NCBI GenBank assembly: GCA_949840475.1
Contig: CATKXA010000008.1
Span: 1 to 22,219, forward strand
Direction: 5' to 3'
Length of the DNA: 22,219 nt
Origin: an uncultured Thermoanaerobacterales bacterium
Lineage (GTDB): Bacteria; Bacillota; Clostridia; Christensenellales; UBA1242
Part shown: piece after piece, positions 8,627-16,196 of the stretch
Layout of the letters: each line of letters begins with the position of its first letter
How positions within the stretch are numbered: the first letter of the stretch is position 1
Position numbers and translations under genes: made by a program
Notes under the pieces: model-generated
What the model was told of the DNA's origin: nothing
What the model saw: the letters and a program-made list of their open reading frames with translations, nothing else
Database searches by the model: none

Positions 8627-9265
8627 ATGAAAAAAAGTAACATCGGCATTTACATATCATGCTTAGTTGTTGTAGTTGCGGTTTCATTTGCGATGCTTAT
8701 AGACACAGTAGGTGCTATAGTTTCATCACTTATTACCACTATCATTACGACGCTTGGTGCAATGGTAATTTGGATACAACTTAAAAGGAACGGTATAAAG
8801 GTTTCTTCTGAGCTTATTAAAAACATGAATATAGTTTTGCTAAAATCTCCAGGATTGTTGTATCTTAGGGATAAATTAAAATCTACAGACAAAGCTGAAG
8901 ACTACTCTGTTGACGGCAAAAAGGGAAAACAAGATTTAACTTATGACCTAGATAATGCTATTTATGATGACTCTATCAATATTATTGAGTACTTGGAGTT
9001 TTTTGAAAATATTGCACTCATGTATTTTTCAGACAACTTGGAGCTAGAAGACTTAGATAACAATTTTGGAGATATGTTCTTTAGTGCAATGAACAATAAA
9101 TATATCCAAGAAAGAGAAATATTGCCGTACAGTCAGCATTATATCAATATTATTAAGCTTTACAAAGAGTGGTATAAATATAGACAAGCACGAAACATCA
9201 TATCGCCATACAACGACAACCCTCTCGATTATAAAGAAATTTTAGGGGAGGAGAAAAATGCGTAG
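8627..9265 (+). CDS. Two-helix membrane protein of unknown function, first of a paralogous pair
   Basis: This 212-residue protein has two N-terminal hydrophobic helices (about residues 5-25 and 28-48) and a cytosolic domain of about 160 residues. I do not recognise a characterised family. The C-terminal half carries a block shared with the next gene: Y-L-x-x-F-x-x-I-A, then G-x-x-F-F-x-A-M-N, then YIQ-x-x-EI-x-P and a terminal W-x-x-x-R-x-A-R region (about residues 120-197). The start is ATG 8627, with GGAGG at 8618-8622; a TTG five codons earlier would place the ribosome site inside the gene. It overlaps the next gene by eight bases. The layout (two helices, then an acidic helical domain) resembles small membrane proteins of the DUF4760 kind, but that is only an impression. 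Confidence 0.75.
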   Translation: MKKSNIGIYISCLVVVVAVSFAMLIDTVGAIVSSLITTIITTLGAMVIWIQLKRNGIKVSSELIKNMNIVLLKSPGLLYLRDKLKSTDKAEDYSVDGKKGKQDLTYDLDNAIYDDSINIIEYLEFFENIALMYFSDNLELEDLDNNFGDMFFSAMNNKYIQEREILPYSQHYINIIKLYKEWYKYRQARNIISPYNDNPLDYKEILGEEKNA

Positions 9266-9863
9266 TAATAAAAAGAATACAATAGTTTTCACTTGCCTTA
9301 TTATTTTATATGTGTTGTTGCTTTTAAGCATGTTTTTGGTGTATCTTCTAACAGATGCGTCAGATATTTTTGCAAGCATTGTTACATTAATTGCTACTAT
9401 TATTGGTGCGTTTGCGTCAATTGTAGAGTATAGAAAAAATGAAAGCGTAGATATGTGTAACAATATTTTGGAGATATATGCTGACTTTGTGGACGTGCCA
9501 ACAAATAAAGATATTGAATACAAACTTGAATGTTTAAAAAGAAGAAATGTAAATTTATTCACTAAAGAGGATATTTCTGGAATACGAAATTACTTGATGT
9601 ATTTTAATAGCGTTGCTGAAATTGTTTTGACTAATAATATAAAAATCAGCTATATCAATACTATTTTGGGCTATAGATTTTTCCTTGCAATGAACTCTCC
9701 GTATATTCAGGATTTAGAAATTATCCCTAACGCACATTGTTATAAACCTTGTATTATGCTCCACCATAAATGGAAAAAATGGAGTGACGCTAGAGGGTTT
9801 AAACGAACAGGCGATGAAACTTCACTAGAAAAGCGTTTTGATAAATATTATGATTTTGTATAA
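9258..9863 (+). CDS. Two-helix membrane protein of unknown function, second of a paralogous pair
   Basis: This 201-residue protein has two hydrophobic helices (about residues 9-31 and 36-55) and a soluble C-terminal domain. It aligns with the preceding protein without large gaps over the last 80 residues: N-Y-L-M-Y-F-x-x-V-A, L-G-Y-R-F-F-L-A-M-N-S, YIQDLEIIP and a final W-K-K-W-S-D-A-R. This points to tandem duplication followed by divergence. ATG 9258 sits inside the end of the previous gene, with GGGGAGGAG just before it, so the two are translationally coupled and the products may act together. The palindrome right after the stop terminates the transcript. Function unknown. Confidence 0.75.
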   Translation: MRSNKKNTIVFTCLIILYVLLLLSMFLVYLLTDASDIFASIVTLIATIIGAFASIVEYRKNESVDMCNNILEIYADFVDVPTNKDIEYKLECLKRRNVNLFTKEDISGIRNYLMYFNSVAEIVLTNNIKISYINTILGYRFFLAMNSPYIQDLEIIPNAHCYKPCIMLHHKWKKWSDARGFKRTGDETSLEKRFDKYYDFV

Positions 9864-9893
9864 AAAACAAGCTTTTAAAAGCTTGTTTTTTTT
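9862..9893. terminator. Bidirectional terminator between convergent genes
   Basis: A perfect 30-base palindrome, arms 9862-9876 and 9877-9891, has A-run and T-run ends, so it can terminate both the membrane-protein pair (plus strand) and the unknown gene on the minus strand. Confidence 0.85.
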
Positions 9894-10725
9894 ATTCATC
9901 TTCACTCGGCTGTGGGACGTAGATATAATCGTCGTCAGTCGTACGGATAAAGTATTTATTGTTGCACATAGAGTTGATTTTACGAACGAGCTCTAGCTGT
10001 TTTTTCGTGTGGGGAACTCTGACTATGTGATTTGTTCGTGGAGGGAAGTCTGAAAAGTCATAGTTTACGTCGTTAAACGAGAACTTTATGCCATAATTCA
10101 CGCCGTCATAAAAATAGCCTCCGCCAATGCCCTCAACATTTCGCAATATGCTTTCTTTATCGAATTTGCCCATCGATTTAAGTAGCATAACGGCAAACAA
10201 GTTTCGCTCAACAATGCCTTCAACGTTTGGAACATATGTTATGTGAGTGGCACGTTTTAATTGCCTATCTGACAAATAATGTCTTGTAACATATGCAACG
10301 TCTTCAATATGCTCACTTAGTAGCGCATCAAAAAGCTCGCGTTTATGCATTTGTTTTTCGTCTGCATAAGAAATAAAGCTGTCTTCACTTAGCTCGTAGC
10401 CAATATTTAAAGCCATGTAGAAAAATTGAGTGTCAATTTTGATTGAGTTTGCAAAAGCCGTTAATACCTGCTCAAAATACTTTTCACACGCTGACTTATA
10501 TTCAATTAGCGTTTGATGGTTTTGTTTTATATCTACCTTTGAAGAAATTAAGTCTTCAAGTATTTTTGTTATAGATAAGACTTGCTCTTTTACTTGTTTA
10601 TCAAGAGAGTTTAAATTTTTGTACAAGTTAAAACTGCCTTTAGAAAAACCAAAGAATTCTGGGCAGCGAGATAATATTTCGTCGGCGTAAACTTGGCTAA
10701 AAAATGTCGGATTGTTTGTGCTCAT
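9892..10725 (-). CDS. Uncharacterised soluble protein
   Basis: I do not recognise this 277-residue protein. It has no signal peptide or membrane segment. The N-terminal 150 residues look helical with charged stretches; the C-terminal part (about 165-277) is richer in beta-type sequence, with a glycine-rich G-I-G-G-G-Y-F-Y segment and an F-P-P-R-T-N-H motif. It ends in an acidic tail. I chose the ATG at 10725 because AGGAG (fwd CTCCT 10731-10735) lies five bases upstream; an in-frame ATG 19 codons earlier has no ribosome site. It converges on the two-helix membrane protein genes and shares a terminator with them. Nothing beside it fixes a role. Confidence 0.65.
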   Translation of the reverse strand: MSTNNPTFFSQVYADEILSRCPEFFGFSKGSFNLYKNLNSLDKQVKEQVLSITKILEDLISSKVDIKQNHQTLIEYKSACEKYFEQVLTAFANSIKIDTQFFYMALNIGYELSEDSFISYADEKQMHKRELFDALLSEHIEDVAYVTRHYLSDRQLKRATHITYVPNVEGIVERNLFAVMLLKSMGKFDKESILRNVEGIGGGYFYDGVNYGIKFSFNDVNYDFSDFPPRTNHIVRVPHTKKQLELVRKINSMCNNKYFIRTTDDDYIYVPQPSEDE

Positions 10726-10797
10726 AATAGCTCCTTTATAGGGTGGAGTTTTAATATTAAAATATTTTATTTTAAGTAGCAATTACTTATTTGTAGA

Positions 10798-10803
10798 ATT
10801 ATA
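10798..10803 (-). promoter_or_regulatory. Possible -10 box for the minus-strand unknown gene
   Basis: On the minus strand a perfect TATAAT lies about 70 bases before the ATG at 10725. No convincing -35 box sits 16-18 bases further upstream (closest ATACTT at 10821-10826), so this is a weak call. Confidence 0.35.
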
Positions 10804-10860
10804 GTCAATATATGCACATAAAGTATTATCTTGACACAAAATCATTATTGAGTAGGAAAT

Positions 10861-10887
10861 ATGCACGCTTAGCGTGCATTTTTCTTT
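10861..10887 (+). terminator. Orphan rho-independent terminator
   Basis: A GC-rich 8-bp stem ATGCACGC / GCGTGCAT with a TTA loop runs into TTTTTCTTT on the plus strand. No plus-strand gene precedes it: the gene on its left is on the minus strand and starts at 10725. It either ends a short untranslated transcript or is a relic. Confidence 0.7.
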
Positions 10888-11110
10888 ACTAGATTTTAAG
10901 CAAATGATATAATCACTAGGAAAATTGTATTAATTAATCGAAATGTCACGTTTTATCGGGAATATAAAAGAATTTTTGAGATTTTTTTGTATATTTATAA
11001 ATATTTATGTCAGTTTATTGTAGGTTTGGCTTATAAAAAAATGTTTGTACAAATAATATCAAGAAAAGATTAAAATATGTAGAGTTAGAGTTAATTATAG
11101 TAAAATAAAC
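10888..11110. other. AT-rich intergenic gap before the lipoprotein gene
   Basis: No gene or RNA is recognisable. The notable item is a 14-base perfect palindrome, ATATTTATAAATAT, at 10991-11004 within a T-rich stretch. Confidence 0.45.
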
Positions 11111-11140
11111 TTGACTTATACGTGTCGATTTTAATAGAAT
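11111..11140 (+). promoter_or_regulatory. Probable sigma-A promoter of the lipoprotein gene
   Basis: TTGACT (11111-11116) and TAGAAT (11135-11140) are separated by 18 bases and lie 33 bases before the ATG at 11174. Each hexamer matches consensus at five of six positions. Confidence 0.6.
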
Positions 11141-11173
11141 TTTGGCATAAAAGTAAAATTTGTGGGAGTACTT

Positions 11174-12196
11174 ATGAAAAAATTTGTGTTGGCGATAATG
11201 CTAGTGTTTAGTTTTGTATTGGTTGGCTGCGTGGGCGGGCATGAGGATGCTCAAGCTGTATCAATAGAGTTAGAAAATATCAATGAACAAATAGTTGTTT
11301 ATTTAGACGACGAGGTTAACTTTAGGAATTATAATGTAATCATCAAATATGATGACGGAACTAGTAAAAAAGTTTGCTTAAAAGATGCTGTAATTGAAGG
11401 CTTTTCTACCAGTGAACTAGGAGAATTTGAGGCTGTAGTAAAGTATGATGAGATGTCTACAACTCTTAAATATAAAGTAATTAAAATGCCTATAGTTTCA
11501 GTTTATTTTTCAAAAGAAGTTATAGAAATATATGACACCGAGGAACTTGATACTATGAGCTACTCTTTTAGAGTGCTTTATAAAAATGGCACAGAGAAAT
11601 TTATGCCATTATCAAGTGCAACATTTCCAGAACTAGATAAGTCAAGCTATGGCGACGTTAAAGTGCTAGACGCTGTGTATGAGGGATTTCATTTTTCTAT
11701 TAACTATAAAATTATCAAGAGCCTTCCAATTAGTCTTGAATTAAATACAAGCAAAGTAACAGCGTACTATGGCGAGAATGTTGAATTGAGTGCGATTACG
11801 TTCAAAGCTATTTATGAAAATGGTAAGGAGGAAATCTATAGCCTTGCTGACGTTGACGGGATAACTTTTGACACAAGTGAGCTAACTTCAAGCAAAACAT
11901 TGAGCTTTGAGTTTCTAGGAATAGAGGCACAAATAGAGTATGAGGTGGTATATAGAGAAATTGAACTTGATGTTGAATATGATTTGGACGGATACATTGA
12001 GGGCGTTAATTGCAGTATAAAGTTTATTCAAACTGATGCTGGGTTAAAAGCACAAATTTATGAAGACGGAGTAAGCAGCTCTCAGCCTAAAAAAGTTAAA
12101 GTCAACCAAGATGGTACATACACTTTGACAATTAATTTAGGCGAAGAATATATTTTACATTTATCTAATAATGTGGTTTATATGACGGCAAAATAA
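11174..12196 (+). CDS. Lipoprotein with three bacterial Ig-like (Big_3-type) repeats
   Basis: The N-terminus is a lipoprotein signal peptide: MKK, a hydrophobic stretch and the lipobox L-V-G-C, so Cys19 should be lipidated and the protein anchored to the outer face of the membrane. Three repeats of about 75-80 residues follow (roughly 27-100, 101-178 and 180-260 of the 340). Each has an early beta-rich start, a 'Y-(D/K/E)-(D/N)-G-(T/K)' turn and a late 'F-(D/S/E)-x-S-x-(L/Y)-G' type segment before a final strand, as in cell-surface Ig-like domains of group 3. The last 80 residues are a separate beta-rich region. ATG 11174 has GGGAG five bases upstream; the in-frame GTG at 11162 would lie before this site. 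A surface-binding or structural role is likely, but no ligand can be inferred. Confidence 0.82.
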   Translation: MKKFVLAIMLVFSFVLVGCVGGHEDAQAVSIELENINEQIVVYLDDEVNFRNYNVIIKYDDGTSKKVCLKDAVIEGFSTSELGEFEAVVKYDEMSTTLKYKVIKMPIVSVYFSKEVIEIYDTEELDTMSYSFRVLYKNGTEKFMPLSSATFPELDKSSYGDVKVLDAVYEGFHFSINYKIIKSLPISLELNTSKVTAYYGENVELSAITFKAIYENGKEEIYSLADVDGITFDTSELTSSKTLSFEFLGIEAQIEYEVVYREIELDVEYDLDGYIEGVNCSIKFIQTDAGLKAQIYEDGVSSSQPKKVKVNQDGTYTLTINLGEEYILHLSNNVVYMTAK

Positions 12197-12222
12197 AAAC
12201 ATATCATTTGATATGTTTTTTT
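12195..12222. terminator. Bidirectional terminator between the lipoprotein and helicase-loader genes
   Basis: The arms AAAAACATATCA and TGATATGTTTTT pair perfectly around two T residues. Poly-A on one side and poly-T on the other let it serve both converging genes, whose stops flank or overlap it. Confidence 0.85.
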
Positions 12223-13174
12223 AATTTGCGTTATTTATAAGACGTAAATCCTGACCGATTATTTTAGTGGTAAAGCTTTCTCTTTTATTGAACAGCCTAC
12301 TAAAGATGCGTTCTTCATACCTTTGCAATAGCTCATTGGCATCTAGGTTGGTGGTAACTATTGTTAGCTTGTTTAGCCTTGCTCTTTCAGAGAGTAGTAC
12401 TAGCAAATATTCCTTTGTTACATTTTTTAGCACTGGCTCTGTTCCTAGGTCGTCAATAAAAAGTATGTCTGGTTCTATTAAAGCACTTAGATATGAGTAC
12501 TTTTGTTCGTCGTGACAAGTGTGGTAAGACAAGAAAATGTTGTTCATGCCAAAGGCAGTTATAAATGAAACTAGGTAATTTCTTTCAATCAATGCCTTAG
12601 CTAAGCACTCTGTTAAAAAGGTTTTACCAACGCCAGTTTTACCAGATATTACCATGAACTTGGTTTGTATATTAGGATAGGTAACTGCAACATCTTCAAA
12701 CTTCTTTTTTAGCTTTAATAGCTGTGTTTTATGAGAATCGTCTTTTACGATATCTGTGTTGAAGTCTTTAAAATCGCATAGCTCACTTTTACCAGCGTTA
12801 CAATTTTCAATAATCTTTTTGTTGAGTTTTGCCTTTAGACATTTACACATGCCCATGCCAATATATCCAATATCATTACACTCTTTGCAAGAGTAACTAG
12901 GGGATAGGTCGGCAGTAGTAAGGGACATTTCTCTTAAAATTTTTGATTTTTGAGCCCTTAGCTTTTCTAGACTTACTTCAATAACTTTGGTGTTTTCGTT
13001 GTTTGCCCTAGCTTTGCCAAGCTCAAATACAAGCGAGCGTTCTTGTTTTTCGCATAGCGAAAACTGCTCGTTTGCACGTGCTTTGGATAAGTTTGAATAA
13101 GCAACAGCTTGAGCTTTTGCTCTGCTTTGAGATAGCTCTTCGCTGCATTGTTGCAATAATTGATTTCTATTCAT
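12221..13174 (-). CDS. dnaI: DnaI/DnaC-type replicative helicase loader (AAA+ ATPase)
   Basis: This AAA+ ATPase should load the replicative helicase during initiation or restart. The N-terminal 90 residues are helical and helicase-binding-like. A zinc-binding cluster follows, C96-x2-C99 and C110-x-C112, around GYIGMG. The ATPase core has Walker A GKTGVGKT (178-185), Walker B ILFIDDLG (237-244), a TTN sensor (274-276) and an RIFSRL arginine-finger region (289-294). It begins one base after the stop of the DnaD/DnaB-like gene, with a GAGGT ribosome site inside that gene's last codons, so they are coupled and likely work in one complex. The related IstB transposition ATPase is less likely, because the zinc cluster is present and no transposase gene is near. 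Confidence 0.9.
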   Translation of the reverse strand: MNRNQLLQQCSEELSQSRAKAQAVAYSNLSKARANEQFSLCEKQERSLVFELGKARANNENTKVIEVSLEKLRAQKSKILREMSLTTADLSPSYSCKECNDIGYIGMGMCKCLKAKLNKKIIENCNAGKSELCDFKDFNTDIVKDDSHKTQLLKLKKKFEDVAVTYPNIQTKFMVISGKTGVGKTFLTECLAKALIERNYLVSFITAFGMNNIFLSYHTCHDEQKYSYLSALIEPDILFIDDLGTEPVLKNVTKEYLLVLLSERARLNKLTIVTTNLDANELLQRYEERIFSRLFNKRESFTTKIIGQDLRLINNAN

Positions 13175-13175
13175 C

Positions 13176-14615
13176 TTATACCTCTATATCGTCAAGAGAA
13201 TCAAACATTGCATTGAGTTCGTCTTTTGTGTATTCTCTTTGAGCAAAGCTTTTAGTATTATTTGTAGTTGATACTTTTGTGTTGTTTAAGAAGCTTTTGG
13301 CGGCTGTTATATCAGTTATATTGCTGTGGTATAGGTCTAGTAGTAGCTTGTTCATATATCTCAATGGGTTTGCTGTGCCTTTTGCTTTTTCGGCTACTAG
13401 GGCTATTATATCATCGTCAAAGTGCCAGTCACATGTCCAGGTTTTATAAAAATCTCTGTCTGACGAATTTACGCGTCTAACAATGTTTAAAGCATTTAAT
13501 ATGTTTTTAATTTTAGCGTCAGTTTGAATAACTGAATCAAAGTACTCATTCAATGCTTCAAGCGACACAATACCAAGCTTATAAAATTTGTTTACAATTT
13601 CGTTCATGAGCGAAAGCGATTTTATATCTTGTTTAAAGCAATAAGAAGAGAGTAGAAGCAGAGTCGCTTGGTCATAGCCTTTATTGACCCACGGCTTAAT
13701 ATAAACCTCTACAACATTTTCTAGGTTTTGGTAATATAGCCCTAGGCTTGCTGTTACTTTTTTTGCAATGTCATATAGCATTTGTTTTTCCATAGAGTAG
13801 TTTTCAATGTCTTTAACAGTGAAAAGCTTTTGCTCAAATAGTTTAGATAGAGTTTGGTCAAGCGTAGACATTCCGCCGCGTTTGTTTTGTTTTTTTGCGA
13901 CCTCTAAAATAACATTGTCAGTAAAGCCAAAGTTGTTGACCCATTTAAGATACATATTTCTTTCGTCTAAATCAGCCTCTCTGTTTAAACCTAAGCTTTT
14001 AAGAACTTTGAGTATTTGTTCGCTCGCTTTTTCTTGTTCCATAAGCTTTTGTTCAACGGCTAGGGTAGACTTTATGCCTTGATTTGCAAAGTCCTTTGCG
14101 ACTGCTATTATGTATGGATAATTTATAGCATTGGTTTTGATTGTTGTACAGTATTTAATTATCATCACAAGAGCTTCAGGCTCAAAATGCTCATTTTCAA
14201 TCAAATTATAATACTCATTATATTCAATAGGTTTAATCATTCTGCCACAAAGAATGCTTTGAACTTGAGTGTTAAAGTCGTTATATTTGGCTTTAGACCT
14301 GATTTTCTGGCTTCCAGAATAAGCTCTTGGGGACAAGTATTTTACTTCAAATGGCTCTTTATTCACTATTTGAACAACGCCCATTTCTTGCCAATAAGCA
14401 AAGGCGTCAAAAATTTTGTCTTCACTTAAGGCTAGGACCTTGCTCATAGAGTCTATATTATTGTCACTTCCGCTAAGTTGGCATAGTGAAAGACCATACA
14501 AATACACTTTGACAGCCTCCGCTGGGGCAGAAGGTAAAAACTCGTTGATAAAAGTATTATCAACAAGTGTGCTTGACTGCATAACTAGACTACTTGAGAA
14601 ACTGCAAAGTGCCAT
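13176..14615 (-). CDS. DnaD/DnaB-like replication initiation protein with repeated C-terminal modules
   Basis: This 479-residue protein resembles the Firmicutes DnaB/DnaD initiators, which remodel DNA at the origin and help recruit the helicase loader. Residues about 17-110 form a winged-helix-like N-terminal domain (VDNTFINEFLP, VKVYLYGLSL). Four stretches look like C-terminal DnaB_2-type modules: about 130-185, 203-272, 282-360 and 369-443, each with a Y/F-x-x-W/L-I/V-type helix, then a 'x-x-(I/L)-(I/L)-x-x-(A/S)' helix and a final helical turn. The C-terminal tail (T-K-D-E-L-N-A-M-F) is acidic. Start ATG at 14615 has AAGGA upstream and a good promoter before that. It is immediately followed by the loader gene. 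The four-module count is by eye. Confidence 0.82.
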   Translation of the reverse strand: MALCSFSSSLVMQSSTLVDNTFINEFLPSAPAEAVKVYLYGLSLCQLSGSDNNIDSMSKVLALSEDKIFDAFAYWQEMGVVQIVNKEPFEVKYLSPRAYSGSQKIRSKAKYNDFNTQVQSILCGRMIKPIEYNEYYNLIENEHFEPEALVMIIKYCTTIKTNAINYPYIIAVAKDFANQGIKSTLAVEQKLMEQEKASEQILKVLKSLGLNREADLDERNMYLKWVNNFGFTDNVILEVAKKQNKRGGMSTLDQTLSKLFEQKLFTVKDIENYSMEKQMLYDIAKKVTASLGLYYQNLENVVEVYIKPWVNKGYDQATLLLLSSYCFKQDIKSLSLMNEIVNKFYKLGIVSLEALNEYFDSVIQTDAKIKNILNALNIVRRVNSSDRDFYKTWTCDWHFDDDIIALVAEKAKGTANPLRYMNKLLLDLYHSNITDITAAKSFLNNTKVSTTNNTKSFAQREYTKDELNAMFDSLDDIEV

Positions 14616-14640
14616 ATTTTTTCCTTTTGTGTTTTTATTT

Positions 14641-14669
14641 ATATTACCACGCTATAGTTACTATTTCAA
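14641..14669 (-). promoter_or_regulatory. Sigma-A promoter of the initiation gene pair
   Basis: On the minus strand TTGAAA (14664-14669) and TAATAT (14641-14646) are separated by 17 bases, about 25 bases before the ATG at 14615. It should drive both the initiation protein and loader genes. Confidence 0.65.
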
Positions 14670-14693
14670 GAACAAATTTAATAAGTGGTAAAT

Positions 14694-15260
14694 TTATTTT
14701 AGATACTTTTGAAACTTTTTAGATTTTTGCCATTTTTCTAAGGCTGCAAAAACTTCGGTAGGGGTGTTACAGAATGTGAAATATTTGTACTGCCTCTTTT
14801 CTAAAGTTCCCGCTTCTAGCATAAAGTTATTCATTTCTATAACTTTGTCGTAAAAGCCGTTGACATTGTATACAATTACAACATCGCTGTCGAAATTGCT
14901 TTCAGTGCTATCAGTAATCATGTAAAGCTCGGCAAGTGTGCCATTTCCGCCAGGAAGAACGATTGTCGCTTGTGAGTTTTTGAGGGCGAGCTGTTGAAGC
15001 ATGTAAAGAGTATCTACAACTGTCATCGAGTTGGCAAGCATGCCTTTTGATGACTTTGCGTATGGGATTGGAACAATAACATCAACGCGTGCTTTACGCT
15101 CTAAAAAGACATTATACATTTCGCCAATAGCTCCAAAAGGGGCACCAACACAAATGATTTCATGATTATTATCAACCAAATAATTACCAATTTCGGCAAT
15201 ACCTTCAAGATATTTTTTCTTGATTTTGTTATTTACTCCGCCGGCAATAAACAATTTCAT
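14694..15260 (-). CDS. Divergent LOG-like (lysine-decarboxylase-fold) protein
   Basis: The Rossmann-like fold of the LOG/TIGR00730 superfamily is suggested by the start KLFIAGG, the ICVGAPFGAIG segment (36-46) in place of the usual GGxxGLMG, and PGGNGTLAE (103-111), which matches the family's PGGxGTxxE nucleotide-binding and catalytic motif. LOG enzymes hydrolyse nucleoside monophosphates with release of ribose phosphate. The family's usual M-x-x-R-K before PGG is replaced by M-L-Q-Q at about 87-90, so the classical reaction is doubtful. At 188 residues it is the usual length. It has a GGAG site before ATG 15260, lies 66 bases after the PflX-type gene on the same strand, and no terminator separates it from the initiation gene. 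Confidence 0.68.
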   Translation of the reverse strand: MKLFIAGGVNNKIKKKYLEGIAEIGNYLVDNNHEIICVGAPFGAIGEMYNVFLERKARVDVIVPIPYAKSSKGMLANSMTVVDTLYMLQQLALKNSQATIVLPGGNGTLAELYMITDSTESNFDSDVVIVYNVNGFYDKVIEMNNFMLEAGTLEKRQYKYFTFCNTPTEVFAALEKWQKSKKFQKYLK

Positions 15261-15326
15261 TTTTTTTCTCCATTTATATAAATATTAATTTATCACTTTT
15301 TATGTTTAAAAGCAACTTTAAATCCA

Positions 15327-16190
15327 CTAAAATTTGGGAGTGTAAAAAGAAGTTGCACTACTAAGCTCTTGAGTGAAAGCGTTTTTAAAACCAAGCTTTA
15401 GTGCGTGGTTTATTACCACCTTGTATTCAAGAGGGGATATTCTATTGTTAAGTTCGCTAAACTCAAGCGTTCTATTTAATGGCGTGTATTGACTCATAAG
15501 CGACACTATCGTATTGTTTGACAGCTCTTTATTTATAATACCAAGTACATTTTTACTGTCTTCAACATTTTTTGGCAAGACCATATGTCTAACAATCAAG
15601 CCCTTTACGAGTTTGCCGTCAACGATTACGTCTTTAGGCTGATTTTTTCGCATTTGCTTAATTGCGGCCAAGGCTTTTGAAGGATAGTTTTTTGCACTTG
15701 AATATTTTTCAGCCAGCTCCTGACTTGCATATTTGAAGTCTGTTAAATAAATGTCAACATACTTTTTGAGTTTTTTAATAGTGTGAGCCTCTTCGTATCC
15801 GCTTGTGTTCCAAATAACTGGCACTTTGGGCTTGTAAATTTTTAGTGCTTCAATTATTTTATCCGTAAAGTGAGTTGGGGTTACTAAGTCTATGTTTCCA
15901 GCCCCTTGGTTTTCTAGGTCTTTAAAAATATTGGCTAGCTCTTTTGGGGCTACTACTTCTCCTTTCATCGTATGACTAATCTCATAATTTTGGCAATACA
16001 CGCACCTTAGGTTACAGCCAGAAAAGAATATTGCTCCGCTGCCAAGCTCATCCTTACTTGTAAGCAAGGGTTCTTCATATTTATGAAGCATTACTTTGCT
16101 TACTATTATTTCGTCATTTGCTTTGCAAAAACCAACAGTTTTGCTTCTTGTTGCTTTACATTTTCTCGGACAAAGTGTACAATTTTTCAT
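15327..16190 (-). CDS. pflX: COG1313/PflX-type radical SAM protein
   Basis: This radical SAM enzyme is related to glycyl-radical-enzyme activases but belongs to the PflX-type group, whose substrate is not known to me. The N-terminal cysteine cluster C4-x2-C7-PR-x-C11 with C22 may bind an auxiliary iron-sulfur site or zinc. The S-adenosylmethionine cluster motif is C59-x3-C63-x2-C66 (GCNLRCVYCQN), followed by a long barrel region. Its C-terminus ends SFYTPKF, normal for the group. No glycyl-radical enzyme gene is nearby. The promoter on its minus-strand upstream side puts the -10 box six bases before the ATG and no ribosome site is visible, so the mRNA is probably leaderless. It is divergent from the alkylation repair gene. 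Confidence 0.82.
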   Translation of the reverse strand: MKNCTLCPRKCKATRSKTVGFCKANDEIIVSKVMLHKYEEPLLTSKDELGSGAIFFSGCNLRCVYCQNYEISHTMKGEVVAPKELANIFKDLENQGAGNIDLVTPTHFTDKIIEALKIYKPKVPVIWNTSGYEEAHTIKKLKKYVDIYLTDFKYASQELAEKYSSAKNYPSKALAAIKQMRKNQPKDVIVDGKLVKGLIVRHMVLPKNVEDSKNVLGIINKELSNNTIVSLMSQYTPLNRTLEFSELNNRISPLEYKVVINHALKLGFKNAFTQELSSATSFYTPKF

Positions 16191-16196
16191 AAGGAA

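Noticed and set aside
10726..10782. Upstream ATG of the minus-strand unknown gene, 19 codons earlier
   Set aside because: The extension has no ribosome site, whereas AGGAG sits just before the ATG at 10725.
10831..10860. Promoter from TTGACA at 10831
   Set aside because: No -10-like sequence at 16-18 bases; the equivalent position reads AGGAAA.
12221..13174. IstB-type transposition ATPase
   Set aside because: The zinc-binding cluster and coupling to a DnaD/DnaB-like gene favour a helicase loader, and no transposase is nearby.
12221..14615. Replication origin next to the initiator and helicase-loader genes
   Set aside because: No clustered DnaA boxes and no dnaA, dnaN or rpmH genes are present; such loader genes often lie away from the origin.
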